In this document: one piece after another, positions 1 to 9,459 of the stretch
How positions within the stretch are numbered: the stretch's first letter is position 1
How the letters are laid out: every line of letters begins with the position of its first letter
Source of the DNA: Sorangium cellulosum So ce56
Lineage (GTDB): Bacteria > Myxococcota_A > Polyangia > Polyangiales > Polyangiaceae
Assembly: GCF_000067165.1 (NCBI RefSeq)
Contig: NC_010162.1
Coordinates: 7,943,001 to 8,007,000, forward strand
Direction: 5' to 3'
Length of the DNA stretch: 64,000 bases
Notes under the pieces: generated by a model
Told to the model about the DNA's origin: nothing
The model's database searches: none
Seen by the model: only the letters and a program-made list of their open reading frames with translations
Position numbers and translations under genes: made by a program

Positions 1-2
1 CC

Positions 3-104
3 CACCCGCGGATCACCGACGGCATGCCGCTGACCGCCGCGGAGGTCGTGGCGGTCCTGCTCGACGGTATCCGCCGCCGCTCCGAGGAGGAGGAGCCTTG
101 CTGA
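3..104 (+). CDS. C-terminal end of a probable TetR-type regulator (partial)
   Basis: Only the last 33 codons of this gene are in the window. The frame is open from the left edge and ends with TGA at 102-104. The visible tail is helical with a run such as TAAEVVAVLLDGIRRR followed by an acidic end, which looks like the last helix of a TetR/AcrR regulator. It overlaps the TTG start of the ABC exporter gene at 98 by seven bases, so the two are probably cotranscribed and this protein may control the exporter. The family call rests on a very short piece and could be wrong (MarR or PadR are alternatives). Confidence 0.45.
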   Translation, partial: HPRITDGMPLTAAEVVAVLLDGIRRRSEEEEPC

Positions 105-1831
105 GGCAGCTGTTGCGCCGTTTCCTGCGCCCACAGGCGCGCTTGCTGGCGCTCGTCGTCGCGCTCCAGCTCGTGGCGACGCTCGCTTCGCTGTACCTGC
201 CGAGCCTGAACGCCGACATCATCGATCAGGGCATCGCGCTCGGTGACACGCCGCGGATCCTGGAGCTCGGCGCGATCATGCTCGCGATCACCGGCGTCCA
301 GATCGTGTGTTCGGTCGCCGCGAACTACGCCGGCGCGCGCGTCGCGATGAGCTTCGGTCGCGACCTGCGCGCGGCGGTGTTCCACCGCGTCGGCGAGTTC
401 TCCGCGCGCGAGCTGTCGCGGTTCGGAGCGCCGTCGCTCATCACGCGCACGACCAACGACGTCCAGCAGGTGCAGACGGTGGTGATGATGGGCTGTACGA
501 TGCTCGTCCTCTCGCCGATCATGTGCGTCGGCGGCATCGTGATGGCGCTGCGCGAGGACGGGTCGCTCGCCTGGCTGCTCGCGATCGCGGTGCCGCTGCT
601 CGCGGGCGCCGTCGTCGCGATCATGTCGCGGATGGTGCCGCAGTTCCGGCGGATGCAGCCCCTCATCGACACCGTGAACCGCGTGCTGCGCGAGCAGATC
701 ACCGGCGTGCGCGTGATCCGCGCCTTCGTGCGCGAGCGCGCCGAGGCGGCGCGCTTCGAGCACGCGAACGGCGACCTCACCGAGACCGCGCTGCGCATCG
801 GGCGCCTGCAAGCGCTGATGTTCCCGACCGTGATGTTCGTCTTCAACGCTTCGAGCGTCGCCGTCCTGTGGTTCGGCGCGCACCAGATCGCGGACGGCAC
901 GCTCGCGATCGGCTCGATGACGGCGTTCCTCGCTTACCTGGTGCAGATCCTGATGGCCGTGATGATGGTGACGTTCATGGCCGTCATGCTGCCGCGCGCG
1001 GCCGCCTGCTCGGAGCGCATCGTCGAGGTGCTGGACACCGAGCCGTCCGTGCGCGCCCCCGACCAGCCCGTGACGCTCGTCGAGCCGACGGGCGTCGTCG
1101 AGCTGCGGGACGTCGAGTACCGCTACCCGGGCGCCGAGCTGCCCGTCCTGCGCGGCATCTCGTTCGTGGCGCGCCCCGGGCAGGTCACCGCGATCATCGG
1201 CAGCACCGGCTCGGGCAAGACCACGCTGCTCGACCTGATCGCGCGGCTCATCGATCCGACGAGGGGCGAGGTCCGGCTCGACGGCGTCGACGCGCGCATG
1301 CTCGCCCTCGACGCGGTGTGGTCGTGCATCGGGCTCGTGCCGCAGCGAGCCTTCCTGTTCTCCGGCACGGTGGCCTCGAACCTGCGCTACGGCGACCCCG
1401 CCGCGACCGACGAGCAGCTCTGGGCGGCGCTCGCCGCCGCGCAAGCGCGCGACTTCGTCGAGGCGATGCCGCGAAGGCTCGACACGCCGATCGGGCAGGG
1501 CGGCACGAACGTCTCCGGCGGCCAGCGCCAGCGGCTGTCGATCGCCCGCGCTCTGCTGCGCCGGCCGCGCGTGTTCCTGTTCGACGACGCCTTCTCCGCG
1601 CTCGACGTCGCGACCGAGGCCCGGCTGCGGGCCGCGCTCGCCGAGCGCACGCGCGCCGCCACGGTGATCGTCGTCGCGCAGCGCGTGTCGAGCATCGTCG
1701 ACGCGGACCAGATCCTCGTGCTCGACGACGGCGAGATCGTCGGCCAGGGCAAGCACGGCGAGCTGCTCGCGTCGTGCCCGACGTACGCCGAGATCGTGGC
1801 CTCGCAGCGCGACGCGGCGGTGGCCGCATGA
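98..1831 (+). CDS. ABC exporter half-transporter, degenerate-site subunit (MdlA/TM287-like)
   Basis: This 577-residue protein has an N-terminal six-helix exporter membrane domain (about residues 15-310) and a C-terminal nucleotide-binding domain. Walker A is GSTGSGKTT near residue 367, the signature VSGGQRQR is near 471, and Walker B reads VFLFDDAFSALD near 491-502. The residue after the Walker B Asp is Asp rather than the catalytic Glu, as in the degenerate subunit of heterodimeric exporters. The start is a TTG inside the preceding reading frame. It overlaps the next gene by an ATGA junction, and together the two should form one heterodimeric multidrug or lipid exporter in the inner membrane. 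The substrate is unknown. Confidence 0.9.
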   Translation: MLRQLLRRFLRPQARLLALVVALQLVATLASLYLPSLNADIIDQGIALGDTPRILELGAIMLAITGVQIVCSVAANYAGARVAMSFGRDLRAAVFHRVGEFSARELSRFGAPSLITRTTNDVQQVQTVVMMGCTMLVLSPIMCVGGIVMALREDGSLAWLLAIAVPLLAGAVVAIMSRMVPQFRRMQPLIDTVNRVLREQITGVRVIRAFVRERAEAARFEHANGDLTETALRIGRLQALMFPTVMFVFNASSVAVLWFGAHQIADGTLAIGSMTAFLAYLVQILMAVMMVTFMAVMLPRAAACSERIVEVLDTEPSVRAPDQPVTLVEPTGVVELRDVEYRYPGAELPVLRGISFVARPGQVTAIIGSTGSGKTTLLDLIARLIDPTRGEVRLDGVDARMLALDAVWSCIGLVPQRAFLFSGTVASNLRYGDPAATDEQLWAALAAAQARDFVEAMPRRLDTPIGQGGTNVSGGQRQRLSIARALLRRPRVFLFDDAFSALDVATEARLRAALAERTRAATVIVVAQRVSSIVDADQILVLDDGEIVGQGKHGELLASCPTYAEIVASQRDAAVAA

Positions 1832-3819
1832 GCGCGCGTCACGCTGGTCCCCCGCCCGCCGCCCCCGCGGGGGCGCGCTCCCCGATCCTGCCGCGCGGCC
1901 CCTTCGGCATGGGCGCCGCGCCGCCGCAGAAGGCGAAGCGGTTCGCCCCCTCCGCGCGGCGCCTCCTCGGCCGCCTCGCCCCCGAGCGCGCGCGCCTCGC
2001 GGTCGTGCTCGCTTGCTCGCTGCTCAGCGTGGGGCTCGGCCTGGCCGGCCCGAAGCTGCTCGGCCGCGCGACGGACATCATCTTCTCCGGCGTGATGGGC
2101 GCTCGCCTCCCGGCGGCCGCCACGAAGGCCGAGGCCGTCGCGGAGCTCCAGCGCTCCGGCCAGGCGCGGCTCGCCGAGCTCGTGGGCCACATGGACGTCG
2201 TTCCCGGCCGCGGCATCCAGCTCCGCGAGCTCGCCGAGCTGCTCCTGCTCGTGATGGCGCTCTACGCCGGCGCGTCGCTGTTCGCCTGGCTGCAGGGCTA
2301 CCTGCTCAACGACGTCGTGCAGAACACCGTGCGACAGCTCCGCGCCGAGGCGCAGGACAAGCTCGCCCGCTTGCCGCTCGCCTACTTCGACGGCCGCCCG
2401 CACGGCGAGCTCTTGAGCCGCGTCACGAACGACATCGACAACGTCGCGCAGGGCCTGCAGCAGACGATGACGCAGATCATGAACGGCGCGCTGACGCTCC
2501 TCGGCATCCTCGTCATGCTGGTCGTGATCTCGCCGGTGCTCGCGGTGATCACGCTCTTCACCGTACCCCTCTCGGTGCTCACGACCGCGGCGGTCGCGAA
2601 GCGCGCGCAGGCGAAATTCGCTGCGCAGTGGGCGCAGGTCGGCGTGCTCAACGGCCAGATCGAGGAGGCGTTCACCGGCCACGCGCTCGTCAACGTGCTC
2701 GGGCGGCGCCGCGACGTCGAGGCGCGCTTCCAGTCCACGAACCAGGAGCTGTTCGAGACCAGCTTCCGCGCGCAGTTCATGTCCAGCATCATCATGCCGG
2801 CGGTCAATTTCGTCGGGAACCTGACCTACGTCGCGATCGCCGTTATCGGCGGCCTCCGCGTCGCGTCGGGCGCGATGCTGCTCGGCAGCGTGCAAGCGTT
2901 CATCCAGTACTCGCGCCAGTTCTCTCAGCAGCTCGGCCAGCTCGCGTCCGTCACGAACGTCCTGCAATCGGGTGTTGCCTCTGCAGAGCGGGTGTTCGAG
3001 CTGCTCGACGAACAGGGCCAGTCCCCTGACGCCACCCCGCCCGCGGCCCTGCCGAAGGTGAGCGGCGAGGTCCGGTTCGAGCACGTCACGTTCCGCTACA
3101 AGCCCGACGAGCCCCTCATCGAGGACCTCGACCTCACGATCAAGCCAGGCCAGACGGTCGCGATCGTCGGCCCGACGGGCGCCGGCAAGACCACGCTCGT
3201 GAACCTCCTGATGCGGTTTTACGAGCTCGACGGCGGTCGGATCCTGATCGACGGCGTCGACATCGCGCGCTTGCCTCGCCACGAGCTGCGCGCGAAGCTC
3301 GGTATCGTGCTGCAGGATACATGGCTGTTCTCTGGCACGATCCGTGACAATATCGCGTTCGGCAACGCGACCGCGACCGAGGCCGACATCCAGGAAGCAG
3401 CGCGCGCGGCGCACGTCGACCGCTTCGTGCGCGCCCTGCCCGCCGGTTACGATACGGTGATCGACGAGGACTCGGGCAACCTGAGCGCTGGCGAGAAGCA
3501 GCTCATCACGATCGCCCGCGCGTTCCTCGCGAACCCGGCGATCCTGATCCTCGACGAGGCGACCTCCTCGGTCGACACCCGGACCGAGGTGCTCGTCCAG
3601 CGCGCGATGGCCGCCTTGCGGGCCCGGCGCACGAGCTTCGTCATCGCGCATCGCCTCTCGACGATCCGCGACGCCGACATGCTCCTCGTGATGAACGCGG
3701 GCCGCATCGTCGAGCGCGGCACGCACGCGGAGCTCCTCGCCGCGGGCGGAGACTACCATGCGTTGTACCAGACCCAGCTCGCCGGCAACGGCGGGAGCGG
3801 CGCGCAACTCGCGAGCTAG
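1828..3819 (+). CDS. ABC exporter half-transporter, catalytic-site subunit (MdlB/TM288-like)
   Basis: The protein has 663 residues and starts at the ATG of an ATGA overlap with the upstream subunit. It opens with a Pro/Ala-rich cytosolic tail of about 40 residues, then an exporter membrane domain whose first extracellular stretch is longer than usual (about residues 90-135). The nucleotide-binding domain has Walker A GPTGAGKTT near 448, a signature that reads LSAGEKQ instead of LSGGQ near 551, and Walker B ILILDEATSSVD near 572-583 with the catalytic Glu. The pair therefore has one site with an intact Glu and one degenerate site, the classical asymmetric heterodimer. Transported compound unknown. 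Confidence 0.9.
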   Translation: MSARHAGPPPAAPAGARSPILPRGPFGMGAAPPQKAKRFAPSARRLLGRLAPERARLAVVLACSLLSVGLGLAGPKLLGRATDIIFSGVMGARLPAAATKAEAVAELQRSGQARLAELVGHMDVVPGRGIQLRELAELLLLVMALYAGASLFAWLQGYLLNDVVQNTVRQLRAEAQDKLARLPLAYFDGRPHGELLSRVTNDIDNVAQGLQQTMTQIMNGALTLLGILVMLVVISPVLAVITLFTVPLSVLTTAAVAKRAQAKFAAQWAQVGVLNGQIEEAFTGHALVNVLGRRRDVEARFQSTNQELFETSFRAQFMSSIIMPAVNFVGNLTYVAIAVIGGLRVASGAMLLGSVQAFIQYSRQFSQQLGQLASVTNVLQSGVASAERVFELLDEQGQSPDATPPAALPKVSGEVRFEHVTFRYKPDEPLIEDLDLTIKPGQTVAIVGPTGAGKTTLVNLLMRFYELDGGRILIDGVDIARLPRHELRAKLGIVLQDTWLFSGTIRDNIAFGNATATEADIQEAARAAHVDRFVRALPAGYDTVIDEDSGNLSAGEKQLITIARAFLANPAILILDEATSSVDTRTEVLVQRAMAALRARRTSFVIAHRLSTIRDADMLLVMNAGRIVERGTHAELLAAGGDYHALYQTQLAGNGGSGAQLAS

Positions 3820-3919
3820 CGCGCCGCCACCGGCCCGAGGTAACTCGACCAAGCATCGCGCCGCGTTCTCCTACATCTAGCGGGCTGCCGGGGCTCCGCT
3901 CCTCGCTGCGCGGCAGCGC

Positions 3920-4327
3920 TCAGTCGATGACCGCGGTGGCCTCGACCTCGACCAGGTGCTCGGGGTCGGAGAGCGCGCTGACGCCCAGCAGCGTGCCTGG
4001 CGGGACCGGGGTGACTCCCAGCTTCGCGGCCGCCCGACCGATCCCCTCCAGCAGCAGGGGCATCTTGTCTGGAGTCCAGCCCACCGCATAGATGGTCAGC
4101 TTCGCAACGTCGTTGAAGGAGCCGCCAACTCCGGCCAGGGCGGTGGCCACGTTGAGGTAACACTGCTCGACCTGAGCGGCGAAGTCGCCCCTGCCGATCG
4201 TCCTCCCGTCGGCATCCCAGGCGACCTGACCTGCGATGAACACGAGCTTCGACCCGGTGGCGATCGACACCTGTCGGTACGCCTCGATCTTCGGCAACCC
4301 GCTGGGGTTCACCAGGGTGATGGCCAT
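3920..4327 (-). CDS. RidA/YjgF family protein
   Basis: This 135-residue protein has the size and fold pattern of RidA (YjgF/YER057c/UK114) proteins, which as trimers hydrolyse reactive imine or enamine intermediates released by PLP enzymes. Visible family features are the early KLVFIAGQVAWD strand segment and the C-terminal VEVEATAVID end. The usual invariant Arg of active deaminases (in an R-x-P-x-R-A type motif) is not seen; the matching stretch reads PPGTLLGVSAL, so this may belong to a RidA subfamily with another role. The ATG at 4327 is preceded by GGAGGAGA, which decides it over upstream starts. It is divergent from the LysR gene and so may be its target. Confidence 0.85.
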   Translation of the reverse strand: MAITLVNPSGLPKIEAYRQVSIATGSKLVFIAGQVAWDADGRTIGRGDFAAQVEQCYLNVATALAGVGGSFNDVAKLTIYAVGWTPDKMPLLLEGIGRAAAKLGVTPVPPGTLLGVSALSDPEHLVEVEATAVID

Positions 4328-4461
4328 GCTGTCTCCTCCGTCCTCTCCCTGCGCGCAGGGCGGCGTGCCCGGCCGCGCGCTGGTTAGATGCGCCCTCGCC
4401 GCCGCGACCGGTAGACCCACGGCGCGAAACGCGCCGATAAGCGCTGCTATACAATCGCGCC

Positions 4462-5403
4462 ATGAACCGCGCGACGGACCGCTTCGAGGGTCTGACCGTC
4501 TTCCTCACCGTGGCGAGGCACCGGAGCTTCCGCGCCGCCGCCGCGGAGCTCGGCGTGACCACGGGCGCCGTGAGCCAGGCGATCCGCGCCCTCGAGCGCC
4601 GCGTCGGCCTCCCGCTCCTCTCGCGCACAACGCGCCGCGTGGGGCTCACCGAGGCCGGCGAGCGGCTCCACGAGCGCCTCGCGCCCGCGGCCGGTGAGAT
4701 CAGCGCCGCGCTCGAGGCGCTCGACGAGCTCCGCGGCCAGCCCGCGGGGCTGCTCCGCCTCACCGTCGCCCGGACCGCCGTGCCCTTCGTGATCGAGCCG
4801 GTGCTCCCGCGCTTCCGCCGCGCTTACCCCGACGTGGCCGTCGAGATCTCGGTGGACGACGCCCTGGTCGATCTCGCCGAGACCGGCTTCGACGCCGGCG
4901 TGCGGCTCGGCGAGGACCTCGCCCAGGACATGACCGCCGTGCGCCTCACGCCGGATCTCCGCTGGCTCGTGGTCGGCGCGCCTGCGTACTTCGCCGCCCA
5001 CGGCCGCCCGGAGGAGCCCGAGGATCTGCTCGCCCACACGTGCATCCGGTACCGATTCCAGAGCGCCGCGCTCTATCGCTGGGAGTTCGTGCGCGATCAC
5101 CGCGAGATCACCGTGCACGCCCCCGGCACCCTCACGGTGAACGACGCCGATCTGGCGGTGTCCCTCGCGCGCGATGGGCTCGGGCTCGCGTACATGTTCG
5201 ACCTGGCCGTCGCCGAGGACCTGGCGAGCGGGGCGCTCGCGACGGCGCTCGAGCGCCATGCGCCGACGGGCCCCGGGTTCTTCCTCTACTTCCCCGCCCG
5301 CGCGCAGGCGCAGGCGAAGCTGCGCGCGTTCATCGACACGGCGCTCACCGTGCTCATGCCAGAGGGCCGGCGGAAGCCGAAGGGGACGCGCGCCGCCTCG
5401 TGA
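4462..5403 (+). CDS. LysR family transcriptional regulator
   Basis: This 313-residue protein starts with the LysR winged helix-turn-helix (about residues 5-65, including FLTVARHRSFRAAAAELGVT and VSQAIRALERRVGLPLLSR), followed by a substrate-binding domain of the periplasmic-binding type (about 90-295). The length is normal for the family. It is transcribed divergently from the RidA gene with 134 bp between starts, the usual arrangement for LysR autoregulation and control of the neighbour. The inducer cannot be told from the sequence. The downstream aminotransferase is convergent and 33 bp away. Confidence 0.93.
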   Translation: MNRATDRFEGLTVFLTVARHRSFRAAAAELGVTTGAVSQAIRALERRVGLPLLSRTTRRVGLTEAGERLHERLAPAAGEISAALEALDELRGQPAGLLRLTVARTAVPFVIEPVLPRFRRAYPDVAVEISVDDALVDLAETGFDAGVRLGEDLAQDMTAVRLTPDLRWLVVGAPAYFAAHGRPEEPEDLLAHTCIRYRFQSAALYRWEFVRDHREITVHAPGTLTVNDADLAVSLARDGLGLAYMFDLAVAEDLASGALATALERHAPTGPGFFLYFPARAQAQAKLRAFIDTALTVLMPEGRRKPKGTRAAS

Positions 5404-5436
5404 GCTCCCCGGGCGCCTCCAGTGCCCACCCGCCGG

Positions 5437-6606
5437 TCACCGCGCGCGCTGGCGCTGCCAGGCGACGATCCGCGTCACCGCCTCGTCGACCTGCTCGACC
5501 GGGGCCGCGAAGGACAGCCGGACGTACCGCGCGCCGCCGATGCCGTCGAAGTCCGTGCCCGGCGTGAGCGCCACGCCCGTGTCGGCGAGCAGCCGCTCGC
5601 ACCACGCGACCGAGTCGTCCGTGCCGACGTCGGCGTACAGGTAGAAGGCGCCGTCGGGCGGGGCGACCTTCCAGCCGAGCTCGGGCAGCCGCCGCAGCAG
5701 CAGGTCGCGCGCGGCCGCGTAGCCCTCCACCAGCCGGTCCGCCTCGGCGTACGCCTCCGGGGTCAGGGCCGCGAGCGCCGCGTGCTGCGCCAGGGCGGGC
5801 GGGCACAGCGCGAGGTTGCCCGCCAGCGCGTCGACCGTCGGGACGAGCTCCGGCGGGAGCACGAGCCACCCCAGGCGCCAGCCGGTCATGGCCCAGTACT
5901 TCGAGAAGCTCGACACGACGACCGCGCCCGCGTCGACGTGGCGCGCCGCCGTCGCCTGGCGCCCGGCCCACGGGCCGTACGTGAGGCCGTGGTAAATCTC
6001 GTCGCTCACCAGCCGGACGCCGTGCTCCGCGCACCAGCGCGCCATCGCGTCGAGCTCCGCGGCGTCCACCATCGTGCCCGTCGGGTTCGCCGGGCTCGCC
6101 AGGATCACGCCGTCGAGCTTTGCGCCGTCGCACGCGGCCCTGAGCTGCGACGTCGTCAGCTGGAAGCGGCTCTCGGGGCCGCACGGCAGCTCGACCACCT
6201 CCACCCCGAGGGAGCGAAGGATGTTCCGGTACGCCGGGTAGCCCGGGCGAGCGAGCGCCACGCGGTCACCCGCCTCGAACGCCGCGAGGAACGCGAGCAG
6301 GAACCCGCCCGACGACCCCGTGGTGAGGGCGACGCGCGACGGGTCGACGTCCACGCCGTACCAGCGGCCGTAGTGCTCCGCGAGCGCGCGGCGCAGCGCC
6401 GGGATGCCGAGCGCCTCGGTGTACCCGAGGTCGCCCTCCGCGAGGAGCGCGGCCGCCCGCGCGCGCACGGCGGCGGGCGCCCCCGAGCCCGGCTGGCCCG
6501 CGCACAGGCTGATGACCGGCTCACCCGCCGCGCGCCGCGCGTTGGCGGCGGCGAGCACCTCCATGACCGCGAACGGCGGCACCTGCGAGCGGCGGCTGAT
6601 CCTCAC
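5437..6606 (-). CDS. Class I/II PLP-dependent aminotransferase
   Basis: The 389-residue protein has the fold-type I aminotransferase pattern: an N-terminal substrate-gating segment, the ASPANPTGT cofactor loop, DEIYHGLTYG with the Asp that pairs with the pyridine nitrogen, and VVSSFSKYWAMTGWRLGW carrying the Schiff-base lysine. This resembles the aspartate/alanine-type subgroup, but the amino donor cannot be determined here. The encoded enzyme should be cytosolic. It is convergent with the LysR gene. Its upstream neighbour hppA lies on the same strand, but a terminator hairpin at 6724-6753 lies between them, so it is probably its own transcription unit. Confidence 0.92.
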   Translation of the reverse strand: MRISRRSQVPPFAVMEVLAAANARRAAGEPVISLCAGQPGSGAPAAVRARAAALLAEGDLGYTEALGIPALRRALAEHYGRWYGVDVDPSRVALTTGSSGGFLLAFLAAFEAGDRVALARPGYPAYRNILRSLGVEVVELPCGPESRFQLTTSQLRAACDGAKLDGVILASPANPTGTMVDAAELDAMARWCAEHGVRLVSDEIYHGLTYGPWAGRQATAARHVDAGAVVVSSFSKYWAMTGWRLGWLVLPPELVPTVDALAGNLALCPPALAQHAALAALTPEAYAEADRLVEGYAAARDLLLRRLPELGWKVAPPDGAFYLYADVGTDDSVAWCERLLADTGVALTPGTDFDGIGGARYVRLSFAAPVEQVDEAVTRIVAWQRQRAR

Positions 6607-6723
6607 CCGGCCATCCTTCTCCCCCGCCGAAGACCGGCCATTTACAGCACGGGAGCTCCGCTGTCAGCAGAGGAAATCCGATGGCCGAGGCAGGACGAGA
6701 GCCGCGCGTGAAGCCACAAAAGC

Positions 6724-6753
6724 GAGAACGCGGCCGGTGAGGGCCGCGTTCTC
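6724..6753 (-). terminator. Rho-independent terminator of hppA
   Basis: A perfect 12-bp inverted repeat (GAGAACGCGGCC / GGCCGCGTTCTC) with a six-base loop lies just downstream of hppA. Read on the minus strand the stem is followed by GCTTTTGTG, a short T tract, as expected for an intrinsic terminator. Confidence 0.75.
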
Positions 6754-6782
6754 CGTGTTGCTCGCCGCGACGGCGCGTCCGC

Positions 6783-8837
6783 TCAGGCGATGAGCGGGGC
6801 GATGAGGAGCGACACGACGCCCATCACCTTGATGAGGATCGAGATGCCGGGGCCCGACGTGTCCTTGAAGGGATCGCCCACGGTGTCGCCGACGACGGCG
6901 GCCTTGTGGGCGTCGGAGCCCTTCGCGTGGCCGTCGAGGCCGCCCTTCTCGATGTGCTTCTTGGCGTTGTCCCAGGCGCCGCCGCCGTTCGCCATCATCA
7001 GCGACAGCACCGCGCCGACGACGAGCGCGCCGGCCAGCGTGCCCGCGAGGACCTCGGGGCCGGCCACGAAGCCGACGACGACCGGCGCGAGCACCGCGAT
7101 GGCGCCGGGCGCGATCATCTCGCGGATGGCGGCCGACGTGGCGATGTCGACGATGACCTTCGGCTGCGGGTCGACGCCCGGCTTGCCCTCGAGCAGGCCG
7201 GGGATCTCGCGGAACTGACGGCGGATCTCCTCGACGATCGCGCCGGCCGCGCGGCCGACGGCGGTCATCGTGAGCGCGCCGACGAGGCACGGGAGGAGCG
7301 CGCCGAAGAGCAGCCCCATGAGGACCTTCGCGTCGGTCAGGTACAGCACGAGCTCCGGGAGGCCCTTCGCGCGGCGGACCGCGTCGACCTCCATGTTGAA
7401 GGCGGCGAACAGCGCGACGACGGTGAGCACCGCCGAGCCGATCGCGAAGCCCTTGCCGACGGCCGCGGTGGTGTTGCCGACCGCGTCGAGCTCGTCGGTG
7501 ATCGCGCGGACCTCCTTGCCGAGGCCGGCCATCTCGGAGATGCCGCCGCCGTTGTCGGCGATCGGGCCGTACGCGTCGACGGTCATGACGATCGCGGTGC
7601 CCGCGAGCATGCCGACCGCGGCGAGCGCGATGCCGTAGAGGCCGAGGTAGTGGTTCGAGATCCAGCCCACGGCGACGAGGGTCATGAGGGGGATCGCGAC
7701 GCTCTCGAGGCCGACCGCGATGCCGCGGATGACGTTGGTGCCGGGGCCGGTGAGCGAGCTCTGGGCCACCTTGTGGATGGGGCCCATCGACGTGTAGTAG
7801 TCGGTCACGAGGCCGACGATGGCGCCGCCCGCGGCGCCGGCCGCGAGGGTGATGACGGCGCCGAAGCTGAAGCCGAGCCCCGGCAGGACGCCGGCCGCCG
7901 CGAACACGACGAGGAACGGCGGGACGATGAGCGCGAGGCGCAGCACCCGGGCCGGCGGCAGGTTCTTGAGCGCGCGCGTGATGAAGATGCCGACGACCGA
8001 GACCGCGAGGCCGATCGTCGCGAGCAGCAGCGGCAGCGACACCGCCATCGCGCGGAGCTCCTGCTCGCCCACCGACGGCGCGAGCTGCTGCAGCTTGGCG
8101 ATCGGCAGCGTGAGGCCGAGCGCGATCGCGGCGACGACCGCGGCCACGTAGCTCTCGTAGATGTCGGCGCCCATGCCCGCGATGTCGCCGACGTTGTCGC
8201 CCACGTTGTCGGCGATGACGCCCGGGTTGCGCGGGTCGTCCTCGGGGATGTTCGCCTCGACCTTGCCGACGATGTCGGCGCCGACGTCCGCGGCCTTCGT
8301 GTAGATGCCGCCGCCGATGCGGGCGAAGAGCGCGATCGAGCTCGCGCCGACGGCGAACGAGTGGACGATCGTCGCGAGGTGCTCGTGGCTGCGGAACAGG
8401 GCGTAGATGCCGCCCAGGCCGATGAGGCCGAGCCCCGCGACGCAGAGGCCCATGACGGCGCCGCCGTCGAGCGCGGTGACGAGCGCGGTGGGCTTGCCGT
8501 GCGCGCGCGCGGCCTCGGCCGTGCGAACGTTGGCGTACGTCGCGGCCTTCATGCCGAAGAAGCCGGCGATGAGCGACAGGAACGCGCCGGCGGCGAAGGC
8601 GCCCGCGGACAGGAGCCCGAGCGTCGCGGCCAGGAGCGCGAAGACGGCGGCGGCGTAGACGGCGAGCACCTTGTACTCGCGCGCGAGGAAGGCCATCGCC
8701 CCCTCGCGGACGTAGCGCGCGATGCGCGCCATCGTCTCGTTGCCTTCAGGGGCCTTCTTGACACGCACGTAGAAGGTGCGTGCGACCATGAGCGCGACGG
8801 CGCCCGTTAAGAGCGACTGGTACGACAATGCATCCAC
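6783..8837 (-). CDS. hppA: Membrane-bound ion-translocating pyrophosphatase
   Basis: This 684-residue protein is a multi-pass (about 16 helices) inner-membrane pyrophosphatase that couples hydrolysis of inorganic diphosphate to ion export. The acidic substrate-binding loops are seen in DVGADIVGKVEANIPEDD and in DNVGDNVGDIAGMGADIYE, and a second set occurs near the C-terminus (DAHKAAVVGDTVGDPFKD). The stretch GNTTAAVGKGFAIGSA has Ala where potassium-independent enzymes have Lys, so by the known rule this is the potassium-dependent type, a group that includes both H+ and Na+ pumps. The start is a GTG at 8837. Length is within the family range. Confidence 0.96.
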   Translation of the reverse strand: MDALSYQSLLTGAVALMVARTFYVRVKKAPEGNETMARIARYVREGAMAFLAREYKVLAVYAAAVFALLAATLGLLSAGAFAAGAFLSLIAGFFGMKAATYANVRTAEAARAHGKPTALVTALDGGAVMGLCVAGLGLIGLGGIYALFRSHEHLATIVHSFAVGASSIALFARIGGGIYTKAADVGADIVGKVEANIPEDDPRNPGVIADNVGDNVGDIAGMGADIYESYVAAVVAAIALGLTLPIAKLQQLAPSVGEQELRAMAVSLPLLLATIGLAVSVVGIFITRALKNLPPARVLRLALIVPPFLVVFAAAGVLPGLGFSFGAVITLAAGAAGGAIVGLVTDYYTSMGPIHKVAQSSLTGPGTNVIRGIAVGLESVAIPLMTLVAVGWISNHYLGLYGIALAAVGMLAGTAIVMTVDAYGPIADNGGGISEMAGLGKEVRAITDELDAVGNTTAAVGKGFAIGSAVLTVVALFAAFNMEVDAVRRAKGLPELVLYLTDAKVLMGLLFGALLPCLVGALTMTAVGRAAGAIVEEIRRQFREIPGLLEGKPGVDPQPKVIVDIATSAAIREMIAPGAIAVLAPVVVGFVAGPEVLAGTLAGALVVGAVLSLMMANGGGAWDNAKKHIEKGGLDGHAKGSDAHKAAVVGDTVGDPFKDTSGPGISILIKVMGVVSLLIAPLIA

Positions 8838-9136
8838 GGGTGATGGTCCTCTCGGTCGCCCCCGGCCGGAGCGAGCGCCGGCTCACTCGTCCGTCCACGA
8901 CGGCGGATCAAGTGGGAAATTGCGTTGCCTCGGTTCAGGCGGCCGCCCAGGGCGAAATCTGGAGCTGGCACCAGGGACGCGGCCTCCGCAACGTCGGTCG
9001 TGCTGGTTGCCGCGCGAGCCGGCAGAGACCGTGACATTGGAATATTCCGGACGAGGAGGGCGCACGCGACGCGAACGAGCGCGTCGACGATCGACCCACG
9101 GGGGCGATCCGGCGGCGCGTCCGGCGACGGCCGGCG
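8838..9136. other. Intergenic region upstream of hppA
   Basis: About 300 bp without a convincing gene. It should hold the hppA promoter on the minus strand, but I could not identify reliable -35/-10 elements. Short open frames here have no recognisable features. Confidence 0.4.
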
Positions 9137-9457
9137 CTACTCGAGCAGCGCGAGCGTTCGCGGATCGGGCTCGCCGCCGCAGAACTTGTCGAGCGCCGCG
9201 AGGAACGCCCCCTCGCCGGGGGCCGCGCGGGAGAACAGGGTCATCGACGAGCAAAACTTCATGTCATCGGGGCTATCGAAGATGTCGTACAGCGAGCGCC
9301 CCTCGATCTGGTTCACGAGGCGAGTGCACTCCAGCAGTCTCGGACCGAGCGTCGGGTGCTGCAGATACGCCTCGGCCTCTCCCTTCGAAGCGATACCGAA
9401 CCTCTGCGCCATGGCGCTGTGGCCCAGGCCCTTCAGCTGCGGAAAAATGAACCACAA
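9137..9457 (-). pseudogene. DUF1810 family protein, 5'-truncated
   Basis: The frame encodes the C-terminal three quarters of a DUF1810 protein, beginning exactly at the conserved W-F-I-F-P-Q-L block and continuing through AMAQRFGIASKGEAEAYL and DDMKFCSSMTLF. Family members normally carry about 35-40 more residues before this block (a segment ending in a His-Trp-Met type motif). Upstream of the block the frame stays open but reads SGRGRRLPRC, unlike the family. The apparent start is a TTG that replaces an internal codon. I read this as a remnant whose 5' end was lost at a junction near 9458, where a second truncated gene begins on the other strand. Confidence 0.7.
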
Positions 9458-9459
9458 AC

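Noticed and set aside
1387..3852. 821-codon minus-strand frame opposite the second ABC subunit
   Set aside because: It is antisense to a well-conserved ABC gene and has the composition of a high-GC shadow frame with no family features.
6906..8810. 634-codon plus-strand frame opposite hppA
   Set aside because: Extreme Asp/Arg/Glu/His composition, antisense to a clear membrane pyrophosphatase.
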